Shown: positions 1 to 5,660 of the stretch, piece after piece
Layout of the letters: every line of letters starts with the position of its first letter
Position numbering within the stretch: the stretch's first letter is position 1
Assembly: GCA_021789735.1 (NCBI GenBank)
Contig: JAJYJB010000093.1
Location: 1 to 8,567 of the forward strand
Direction of reading: 5' to 3'
DNA: 8,567 bases
Source: Nitrospirota bacterium
Lineage (GTDB): Bacteria; Nitrospirota; Thermodesulfovibrionia; Thermodesulfovibrionales; JdFR-88
Program-made: the position numbers and the translations under genes
The notes under the pieces: generated by a model
Database searches by the model: none
What the model was told of the DNA's origin: nothing
Seen by the model: the letters and a program-made list of their open reading frames with translations, nothing else

Positions 1-361
1 TCCGATCTTTTTTGCGGCGAGCCTGGTGGTGGTGGCCTTCTGTGCGCTTTTTCTGCGGAGCGTGCGGATAGCGAACCGGATGAGCGAGAAGTACCATTTC
101 CTGCTGGCCTGGGGGATCGCGCTCATGATAGCTATTCCGGCATTCGTCAATTTCTGCGTGGTCACGGGCCTTTTGCCAACAAAGGGGCTCCCGCTTCCTT
201 TCATAAGTTACGGTGGTTCTTCCCTTATCGTAAACCTCATGGCGATGGGCATACTGCTGAGGCTTTCAAAGGGGGAGCCGCCAAAGGCGGCCCCGGACCG
301 GCTTAAGGAGATGCTTGAGAAGAAGAAGGCGAGGCGCAGCATCTATGGGGCGGGGTTTTAA
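1..361 (+). CDS. ftsW: FtsW, septal peptidoglycan glycosyltransferase (SEDS family), 3' part only
   Basis: The gene enters from the left edge; complete codons run from position 2 to the TAA at 359-361 and give the last 119 residues. SEDS proteins such as FtsW are multi-pass membrane enzymes that polymerise lipid II into septal glycan together with a class B PBP. The hallmark of the family's C-terminal region is plain: TGLLPTKGLPLPFISYGGSS, encoded at about 164-223, which sits next to the last membrane helices. Hydrophobic stretches precede it (about codons 1-16 and 33-53 of the fragment) and follow it (LIVNLMAMGILL). A charged cytoplasmic tail, rich in Lys and Glu, ends in RRSIYGAGF. FtsW rather than RodA is favoured by the dcw context and by murG starting only 3 bases after the stop. 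The N-terminal two thirds cannot be assessed. Confidence 0.95.
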   Translation, partial: PIFFAASLVVVAFCALFLRSVRIANRMSEKYHFLLAWGIALMIAIPAFVNFCVVTGLLPTKGLPLPFISYGGSSLIVNLMAMGILLRLSKGEPPKAAPDRLKEMLEKKKARRSIYGAGF

Positions 362-364
362 CGC

Positions 365-1468
365 ATGAGGGTCGTTATAGCAGGAGGCGGGACGGGCGGC
401 CATCTGTTTCCGGGGCTGGCCCTGGCGGAGGAGCTTGAGAGGCAGGCGGCGGCGGAGATAGTGTTCATGGGCACGGAGAAGGGGCTGGAGTCCAAAGTGG
501 TCCCTAAAAAAGGCTACCAGATAATTTTTCTTCCGGCCGAGGGGGTGGCGGGCAAATCCGGAACGGCAAGGCTCAGGGCGGTGGCAAAGATAGTGTCTTC
601 TGTGATGAAGGCGAAAAAACTGCTTGGCTCCATTGAGCCGGACATAGTCGTGGGCACCGGCGGGTATGTCTCCGTGAGCCCTGTTTTGGCGGCCTGGCTT
701 TCGTCCATACCGGTGGTCATCATGGAGCAAAACGTTTTTCCGGGGGCGGCAAACCGGTGGCTTTCAAAGATCTCGGGCGCGGTGGCGGCGACATACATGG
801 AAAGCACGGAGTTTCTGCCCAAGGGCAAGACCTATCTGACGGGCAACCCGGTGAGGGCCGAGGTGCTTTCGGCCGCCAGGCAGGATTCCTTCAAATTGTT
901 CGAGCTGGCCCCGGACGGGCTCTTCACCATCTTTGTGTCCGGAGGCTCCGCCGGGGCCACCAGCATAAACAAGGCGGTAACAGGAGCGCTAGAGCACCTG
1001 CAGGACATGAAGGAGCGCGTGCAGTTCCTGCACCAGAGCGGGCAGAGGGACTATCAGGCGGTCCGGGAGGAATACAGGCGGCAGGGCTTCAGGGCGATGG
1101 TGGTGCCTTTCATCTACCAGATGCCGGAGGCCTATGCGGCGGCGGACCTTGTCATATCGAGGGCCGGGGCAACGACGCTGGCAGAGCTGACCGCGCTCGG
1201 CAAGCCGGCCCTCCTTGTGCCCTATCCGTATGCCGGGGCGCACCAGGAGTTCAATGCCAGGAAGCTGGAGGCCTTCGGCGCGGCAAGGCTCCTTATGGAC
1301 AGCGAGCTTTCGGGGGAACGGATGGCCCGGGAGATAAGGTCCCTTTTTGACAACGAAACGGAAAGGAACGAAATGGCCTCAAGGAGCAGGGCCATCGGGC
1401 AGCCGGAGGCCGCAAGGAAAGCGGCGGAGCTTGTGCTGAGCCTTGCCAGGCTCAGGAAAAAAGCATGA
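365..1468 (+). CDS. murG: MurG, undecaprenyl-PP-MurNAc-pentapeptide GlcNAc transferase
   Basis: MurG transfers GlcNAc from UDP-GlcNAc to lipid I, making lipid II at the inner face of the cytoplasmic membrane. The 367-residue product is of normal length for this GT-B family. The N-terminal domain starts with the glycine loop GGGTGGH (residues 7-13), then GTGGYVSVSP (97-106), EQNVFPGAANR (121-131) and GNPVR (160-164). The C-terminal UDP-GlcNAc domain shows SGGSAGA (192-198), HQSGQRD (223-229), SRAGATTLAEL (255-265) and PYPYAGAHQEFNA (286-298). These match the known donor-binding and acceptor-side loops. The ATG at 365 is 3 bases after the ftsW stop; a GGCGGGG stretch at 349-355 is a plausible but imperfect ribosome-binding site (RBS). 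The gene ends in TGA within an ATGA at 1465-1468. Confidence 0.98.
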   Translation: MRVVIAGGGTGGHLFPGLALAEELERQAAAEIVFMGTEKGLESKVVPKKGYQIIFLPAEGVAGKSGTARLRAVAKIVSSVMKAKKLLGSIEPDIVVGTGGYVSVSPVLAAWLSSIPVVIMEQNVFPGAANRWLSKISGAVAATYMESTEFLPKGKTYLTGNPVRAEVLSAARQDSFKLFELAPDGLFTIFVSGGSAGATSINKAVTGALEHLQDMKERVQFLHQSGQRDYQAVREEYRRQGFRAMVVPFIYQMPEAYAAADLVISRAGATTLAELTALGKPALLVPYPYAGAHQEFNARKLEAFGAARLLMDSELSGERMAREIRSLFDNETERNEMASRSRAIGQPEAARKAAELVLSLARLRKKA

Positions 1469-1539
1469 AGGCCCGCACTTTGAAGAAGGCTCGCATCTTG
1501 AAGAAGGAAGGTAATTTTGCGGATGTTCAAGCGGTATAA
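1465..1539 (+). other. 24-codon ORF bridging murG stop and murC start
   Basis: The murG stop lies inside ATGA. Its ATG at 1465 opens an ORF of 24 codons (MKARTLKKARILKKEGNFAD, then VQAV) ending in TAA at 1537-1539, past the murC start. An AGGA at 1454-1457 lies 7 bases upstream, so it has a usable ribosome-binding site inside the murG end. The peptide is basic because of the tandem repeat (KARTLK, KARILK). It could be a coupling leader that carries ribosomes across the gap, or a remnant of an older murC start. There is no evidence that the peptide itself has a function. Confidence 0.3.
1467..1507 (+). repeat. Imperfect 18-base tandem duplication between murG and murC
   Basis: Bases 1467-1489 and 1485-1507 match at 20 of 23 positions at an 18-base offset. 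Units beginning at 1468 and 1486 read AAGGCCCGCACTTTGAAG and AAGGCTCGCATCTTGAAG. A third, decayed unit from 1504 keeps AAGG and TTTTG and supplies the murC ribosome-binding site. The repeat lies in the 54-base gap after the murG stop. It is seen directly; that it arose by slippage or unequal exchange is inference. Confidence 0.8.
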
Positions 1540-2905
1540 ATCCATTCATTTTGTAGGCATTGGCGGCATCGGCATGAGCGGCATAGCGCAGGTGCTGCAG
1601 ACCCTTGGCTACCGCGTGACGGGCTCGGACATGAGGGCCTCCGAAACGACGGAGAGGCTGGCCGCAATGGGTATAGGCGTTACGATCGGGCACAGCCCCG
1701 AGAACATAAAGGACGCGCAGGTGGTGGTGATATCCTCGGCCATCGGCAGCGAAAACCCGGAGGCCATGGAGGCCCTGAGACAGGGGGTGCCGGTCATCCC
1801 GAGGGCGGAGATGCTGGCGGAGCTGGGCAGGCTCAAATATGGCGTCCTGGTTGCCGGAAGCCACGGGAAGACCACCACCACGTCGCTTGTCGCCACGGTC
1901 CTGGCAAAGGCCAATCTTGACCCCACGGTGGTCATAGGCGGAAGGCTCAACGCCCTTGGCAGCAACGCGCGCCTGGGGCAGGGAGAGTTCCTGGTGGCGG
2001 AGGCGGACGAGTCCGACGGCTCTTTCCTGAAGCTCTCGCCCACCATAGCGGTAGCCACAAACATAGACCGCGAGCACATGGAGTTTTTCAAGTCGATGCA
2101 CGCGCTGCGAGGCGCGTTCCTTGAGTTTCTGGGCAAGGTCCCTTTCTACGGGCTTTGCGTGGTATGCATGGAGGATGCGCGGTTGAGGGAGCTTGTGCCG
2201 GACATAAAGAGGCGCACCCTGACCTACGGCTTTTCCCCGGAGGCCGATCTCCGGGCGGCAAACATAGAGAAGGGCGCGATGAGCACGGAGTATGACGTCC
2301 TGCTGAAGGGGGGCGGAAACAAAAAACTGTTCAGGGTCAGGCTCCCCATCCCGGGCGACCATAACATTTTGAACAGCCTGGCCGCCATAGGGGTGGGCCT
2401 GGAGCTTGACGTGGACCCCGATGCCATCAGGGACGGGCTTCAGGCCTTCCAGGGAATAGGCAGGAGGCTTGAGCTCAAGGGCCGCCCCTCCGGCGTGAGC
2501 GTCTATGATGATTACGGCCACCATCCCACCGAGGTGCGGGCCACGCTCAGGTCCCTTCGCGAGGGGATCGGCTCATCGAGGCTCTTCGTGGTCTTCCAGC
2601 CGCACAGGTACACGCGCACGAGGGACCTGATGCGGGAGTTCGCGGTCTCGTTTTCCGATGCGGACCGTCTTGTCCTTCTGGACATCTACGCGGCCGGGGA
2701 GCGTCCGCTTGAGGGGATAACGTCTGAGGCGCTCTTCGGGCTCATAAAAAATGAGATAGGGGAAAAGGGCGCGTACGTGGGGCGGATAGACAAGGCGCTC
2801 CAATACCTGCTTGAAAACGTGGGGCCGGGGGATGTCGTCCTGTCCCTTGGCGCGGGGGACGTCTGGAAGGTCTCTGAAGGACTGGTGCAAAAGCTTGCCA
2901 AATGA
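1523..2905 (+). CDS. murC: MurC, UDP-N-acetylmuramate--L-alanine ligase
   Basis: MurC is the cytoplasmic ATP-dependent Mur ligase that adds L-Ala to UDP-MurNAc, the first step of stem peptide assembly. From the ATG at 1523 the product is 460 residues, normal for the family. Domain 1 has the UDP-binding loop GIGGIGMSG (12-20). Domain 2 has the ATP P-loop GSHGKTTTT (112-120), EADESDGSF (160-168) and NIDREHMEFF (180-189). GDHNILNSLAA (278-288) and GIGRRLE (321-327) lead into domain 3, with DDYGHHPTE (339-347), QPHRYTRT (369-376) and LSLGAGD (440-446). A TTG at 1517 is in frame two codons earlier and sits 5 bases after AAGGAAGG (1504-1511); the ATG is 11 bases after it. ATG is chosen because MFKRYKSIHFVGIGG fits the usual MurC N-terminus, but TTG remains possible. 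The gene ends in TGA inside ATGA (2902-2905). Confidence 0.98.
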   Translation: MFKRYKSIHFVGIGGIGMSGIAQVLQTLGYRVTGSDMRASETTERLAAMGIGVTIGHSPENIKDAQVVVISSAIGSENPEAMEALRQGVPVIPRAEMLAELGRLKYGVLVAGSHGKTTTTSLVATVLAKANLDPTVVIGGRLNALGSNARLGQGEFLVAEADESDGSFLKLSPTIAVATNIDREHMEFFKSMHALRGAFLEFLGKVPFYGLCVVCMEDARLRELVPDIKRRTLTYGFSPEADLRAANIEKGAMSTEYDVLLKGGGNKKLFRVRLPIPGDHNILNSLAAIGVGLELDVDPDAIRDGLQAFQGIGRRLELKGRPSGVSVYDDYGHHPTEVRATLRSLREGIGSSRLFVVFQPHRYTRTRDLMREFAVSFSDADRLVLLDIYAAGERPLEGITSEALFGLIKNEIGEKGAYVGRIDKALQYLLENVGPGDVVLSLGAGDVWKVSEGLVQKLAK

Positions 2906-2917
2906 AAAAGAAAAAAT

Positions 2918-3889
2918 ATGCTGAAGGCATCTGGTCGGGGCTGCATGAAGACTGAGCGGCTCCGGTCAGGGAAGGATATGGGCAGGCAGATGGAAGGGGC
3001 GGACATAATGTTCGGCGAACCCATGGCTGGCCATACGTCGCTTCGCATAGGCGGACGGGCGGAGATATTCGCCCGGCCCCCGGACGCGGAAGCCCTTTTG
3101 AGGCTTCTTGATTACGCCTCCGGGATGCCGGTCTTTTTGATCGGGGGCGGCACCAACGTGCTTTTTGCCGACGGGGACATCAAGGCGCTTGTCATATCCA
3201 CGGAGCAGATGAGGGGCATAGAGGTCTTTTTTGAGGATGAGCGTGAAGGCGGCGCGGTCGTCTCGGCCGCGGCGGGCGAGCCGCTTAAAAGAGTGCTGGC
3301 CTTCTGCGCGCAAAACGGCCTGTCCGGGCTTGAGCCTCTTGCGGGCATACCGGGCAGCATCGGGGGCGCGGTCGCGGGCAACGCCGGGGCCCACGGTCTT
3401 CAGGCTGGCGATATCGTGCGCAGCGCGCTTACGGTGGATTTCCCTCCTTCCGGCGGCGGACCGGCAAAGGTAAAAAGGGTATCGAGGGAATCTTTGGGGT
3501 TTAAGTACAGGGGCTCTTCGGTCTGCGGGGCAGTGACCAGCGTGGAGCTTGCCCTCAGGAGAGGGGACGCCAGGCAGATAAAGGAGCTGATGGACAGGAA
3601 TTTCGGGATGAAGAAAAAGACCCAGCCCCTGGCAGCGCGTTCGGCGGGCTGCGTCTTTAAAAACCCGGAAGGAAACGCCGCGGGCAGGCTTATTGATGAG
3701 GCCGGGCTTAAGGGCGCGCGCGTGGGCGGCATAGAGGTAAGCATGGTGCATGCGAATTTTTTCATCAACACGGGCAACGGGACGGCGGCCGATTTCACCG
3801 CGCTTATGGAGAAGGTGCGCAATGAGGTGTTCAGGCGCTCGGGGGTGTCCCTGGAGCCCGAAATAAGAATGCTGGGAGAAACAAAATAA
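2918..3889 (+). CDS. murB: MurB, UDP-N-acetylenolpyruvoylglucosamine reductase
   Basis: MurB is the cytoplasmic FAD enzyme that reduces UDP-GlcNAc-enolpyruvate to UDP-MurNAc with NADPH. The 323-residue reading shows HTSLRIGG (39-46), the FAD-binding segment GGGTNVL (76-82), GLEPLAGIPGSIGGAVAGNA (127-146), YRGSS (177-181) with the active-site Arg, SAGCVFKNP (222-230) and the C-terminal EPEIR (313-317). C225 stands where E. coli MurB has its catalytic Ser229. The start is uncertain. The ATG at 2918 lacks a good ribosome-binding site. In-frame ATGs at 2945, 2978 (after AGGGAAGG at 2968-2975) and 3008 (AAGGGG 8 bases upstream) all leave the conserved core intact; 2945 or 2978 gives 314 or 303 residues, nearer the usual length of about 300. 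It sits between murC and ddl, and the gap to ddl is 2 bases. Confidence 0.96.
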   Translation: MLKASGRGCMKTERLRSGKDMGRQMEGADIMFGEPMAGHTSLRIGGRAEIFARPPDAEALLRLLDYASGMPVFLIGGGTNVLFADGDIKALVISTEQMRGIEVFFEDEREGGAVVSAAAGEPLKRVLAFCAQNGLSGLEPLAGIPGSIGGAVAGNAGAHGLQAGDIVRSALTVDFPPSGGGPAKVKRVSRESLGFKYRGSSVCGAVTSVELALRRGDARQIKELMDRNFGMKKKTQPLAARSAGCVFKNPEGNAAGRLIDEAGLKGARVGGIEVSMVHANFFINTGNGTAADFTALMEKVRNEVFRRSGVSLEPEIRMLGETK

Positions 3890-3891
3890 AA

Positions 3892-4827
3892 ATGCCGGTA
3901 ACTGATAAAAGGATAGGGGTGCTTGCCGGGGGGCTTTCCGCCGAACGGGAGGTCTCTTTAAAAACAGGGGGCGCGATATATGGTGCGCTGGGGAGGCTCG
4001 GATATAACGTCTGTCTAATAGATGCGGGCATGGACCTGGCGGAGGTCCTCAAAAAAGAGGCCGTGGAGGTTGTTTTTATCGCCCTTCACGGGGGGCACGG
4101 AGAGGACGGCTCCATACAGGGGTTCCTGGAGGTGGCGGGGATACCATATACCGGCTCGGGCGTCCTGGCCTCGGCCCTCGCCATGGACAAGGAGTTTTCA
4201 AAGAGGATGTTCAGGGAGCAGGGCATAGCCGTGCCCGAGGGTATCACCCTCGGGAAAGACGGCTTCCACGGCGGAAAAGTTTCAGCAGGCGCGAAGCTTG
4301 ATTTCCCTCTGCCATGGGTCGTAAAACCGGTCACCGAGGGCTCAAGCATCGGGGTGACCATGGTAAATGGCCGTGAGGAACTGGCCCCCGCGCTCGAGAA
4401 GGCGTTCTCCCTAAGCGGGCGGGCGATAGTGGAGCGCAGGATAACGGGCAAGGAGGTGCAGGTGGGAATACTGGGCGGGCGTGTGCTGGGATCCGTCGAA
4501 GTAAGGCCCTTCCTGGATTTCTACAGCTACGAAGCCAAGTACACGGGCGGAAAGACCAGTTACATCCTGCCCCCGGAGATGGATGCGGCGGCGCTTGAAG
4601 AGGCGCACAGGGTGGGGCTTGCCGCTCACAAGGCGCTTGGCTGCAGCGGGGCCACGAGGGTGGACCTCATAATCGACGCGGCGGCAAAGCCATGGGTGCT
4701 TGAGGTCAATACGATACCTGGCATGACGGAGACCAGCCTTCTTCCAAAGATCGCCAAGCAGAGCGGGCTTGATTTCCCATCGCTTGTCGAGGAGATACTG
4801 AGGGAGGCCTTGTACGAAAAAAGATGA
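3892..4827 (+). CDS. ddl: Ddl, D-alanine--D-alanine ligase
   Basis: Ddl is a cytoplasmic ATP-grasp enzyme that joins two D-Ala for addition by MurF. At 311 residues it is of the short DdlB-like length. Motifs in order are GGLSAEREVSL (13-23), ALHGGHGEDGSIQG (64-77), YTGSGVLASALAMDK (86-100), KPVTEGSSIGV (145-155), YEAKYTGGKTSYILP (213-227), RVDLIID (256-262) and LEVNTIPGMTETSLLPK (270-286). E18, S151 and K216-Y217 correspond to E15, S150 and K215-Y216 of E. coli DdlB. The Tyr in the omega loop points to D-Ala-D-Ala rather than D-Ala-D-lactate synthesis. D258, E271 and N273 are the expected metal ligands. The ATG follows the murB stop by 2 bases with only a distant GGGAG (3875-3879), so translation is probably coupled to murB. 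The gene ends in TGA inside ATGA (4824-4827). Confidence 0.98.
   Translation: MPVTDKRIGVLAGGLSAEREVSLKTGGAIYGALGRLGYNVCLIDAGMDLAEVLKKEAVEVVFIALHGGHGEDGSIQGFLEVAGIPYTGSGVLASALAMDKEFSKRMFREQGIAVPEGITLGKDGFHGGKVSAGAKLDFPLPWVVKPVTEGSSIGVTMVNGREELAPALEKAFSLSGRAIVERRITGKEVQVGILGGRVLGSVEVRPFLDFYSYEAKYTGGKTSYILPPEMDAAALEEAHRVGLAAHKALGCSGATRVDLIIDAAAKPWVLEVNTIPGMTETSLLPKIAKQSGLDFPSLVEEILREALYEKR
4234..4254 (+). repeat. Perfect 9-bp hairpin inside ddl
   Basis: CCCGAGGGT (4234-4242) and ACCCTCGGG (4246-4254) are exact reverse complements around a 3-base ATC loop. It encodes part of the variable stretch VPEGITLGKD, so the codons there are free to vary. It may pause polymerase or ribosomes, or may be chance in GC-rich sequence. 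No U-tract follows, so it does not look like a terminator. Confidence 0.5.
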
Positions 4828-4874
4828 GAGGTAATTGGGAATGAGAGATAACAGGGGATGAGAGGAAAAAGGGG
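4824..4874 (+). repeat. Three 17-base imperfect tandem units carrying the ftsQ start
   Basis: Units at 4824, 4841 and 4858 read ATGAGAGGTAATTGGGA, ATGAGAGATAACAGGGG and ATGAGAGGAAAAAGGGG. Units 1 and 2 differ at 4 of 17 bases, and units 2 and 3 at 3 of 17. Unit 1 begins in the ddl stop (ATGA) and unit 3 begins with the ftsQ ATG. Because each unit is 17 long and starts ATGA, each of the first two units forms a 6-codon ORF (MRGNWE, MRDNRG) whose TGA overlaps the next ATG by ATGA. The repeat and the overlaps are seen directly. That the array arose by duplication of an ancestral overlapping ftsQ start is inference. Confidence 0.8.
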
Positions 4875-5625
4875 CAGGGAGAAAAAGAAAAAGAATTTTT
4901 CCGCCACCGCCGGAAAGTTCCTTCTTCTAAAGGTGCTTTTGCCTGCCGCTCTCGTCTTTGGCGTGTCCGCCGGGGTCTTCGGTTATCTGAAGGGGAGCCG
5001 GTTCTTCGCACTCAGGCAGGTGGTCTTTACCGGCAATAAAAACCTCACGGACCGCGACCTGACCGCCTTGCTTGGCGTGCGCGTGGGACAGAACATGTTT
5101 GGCCTTTCCAAGCGGACGATGAGTGAAAGGCTGCTTGCCTCCCCGTGGGTAAAGATGGCCGCGGTGAGGAAAAATGTGCTGAGCGGAAGGATAGCGGTGT
5201 GCGTGGAGGAGAGAAAGCCTTTCGTGATAATACAAAGAGACGGAATGATGTGGCTTGCCTCAAGGTCCGGCAGGCTGCTTGAGCCGGTCAAGGCCGGTTC
5301 CGTGCCGTTTTTGCCCGTTATCGTGGCTGACGTAAAGAACTTTCCTGACACCTTCAGGGAGAGCATCCTTCTGGCAAGATGTCTTAAGGACCGGGGATAT
5401 TTTTCCCAGCCCATCACTATAAAGGCCGATGTCCCTCCGGAGGCCCTGTCCATGCAGGACGGCAATGTGACCGTGTTCGTGGGCTCTGGCGGCTACGACC
5501 GGAAGCTGGACAGGCTGGCCGAGCTTGAGGGCGCGATACAGCAAAGGGGCATAAATGCCAGCTCGATAGACCTGAGGTTCGCAAACCGGGTAATAGTGAC
5601 GCCAGTGACGGAGACGGTAAAATGA
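4858..5625 (+). CDS. ftsQ: FtsQ, division septum assembly protein (POTRA domain)
   Basis: FtsQ (DivIB family) is a bitopic inner membrane protein that links FtsA/FtsZ to FtsL, FtsB and the FtsWI synthase. The 255-residue product has a short basic cytoplasmic N-terminus (MRGKRGREKKKK), one membrane helix at about 21-43, and a POTRA domain at about 49-117 (FALRQVVFTGNKNLT through VCVEERKPFVII). The beta-rich FtsQ domain follows to about 250, with IDLRFANRVIV near the end as in other FtsQ proteins. Sequence identity in this family is low; topology and the ddl-ftsA context carry much of the call. The ATG at 4858 directly abuts AGGGG (4853-4857), which is too close for a normal RBS, so initiation may depend on ribosomes arriving from ddl. 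The gene ends in TGA inside ATGA (5622-5625). Confidence 0.95.
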   Translation: MRGKRGREKKKKNFSATAGKFLLLKVLLPAALVFGVSAGVFGYLKGSRFFALRQVVFTGNKNLTDRDLTALLGVRVGQNMFGLSKRTMSERLLASPWVKMAAVRKNVLSGRIAVCVEERKPFVIIQRDGMMWLASRSGRLLEPVKAGSVPFLPVIVADVKNFPDTFRESILLARCLKDRGYFSQPITIKADVPPEALSMQDGNVTVFVGSGGYDRKLDRLAELEGAIQQRGINASSIDLRFANRVIVTPVTETVK

Positions 5626-5660
5626 CAGATTCGGCAAGAAATGGCGGAGGGGAAATTTGA
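5622..5660 (+). other. 12-codon ORF exactly bridging ftsQ stop and ftsA start
   Basis: The ATG at 5622 overlaps the ftsQ stop as ATGA and opens MTDSARNGGGEI, ending in TGA at 5658-5660. That stop overlaps the ftsA TTG start as TTGA (5657-5660). The ftsA ribosome-binding site lies inside this ORF. The gap between ftsQ and ftsA is therefore translatable from end to end by re-initiation. No peptide function is claimed. Confidence 0.3.
5646..5659 (+). promoter_or_regulatory. Ribosome-binding site fixing a TTG start for ftsA
   Basis: GGAGGGG at 5646-5652 is the strongest Shine-Dalgarno match in the dcw part of the window, and its GGAGG lies 6 bases before TTG at 5657-5659. The ATG at 5641 is in another frame. 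The TTG yields MKGRYIAGIDVGSTK, which matches the normal FtsA N-terminus, so the non-ATG start is well supported. Confidence 0.85.

Noticed and set aside
277..291. GCCGCC-AAA-GGCGGC hairpin in the ftsW tail
   Set aside because: A 6-bp GC stem inside coding DNA of this composition is expected by chance, and it is not at a gene end.
757..1350. Open frame of 197 codons overlapping murG on the same strand
   Set aside because: Lies wholly in another frame of murG; Gly/Arg-rich without domains.
1379..2524. Antisense open frame of 381 codons opposite murC
   Set aside because: GC-rich shadow of murC: low-complexity Arg/Gly/His-rich translation, no recognisable domain, and the + strand is a complete MurC.
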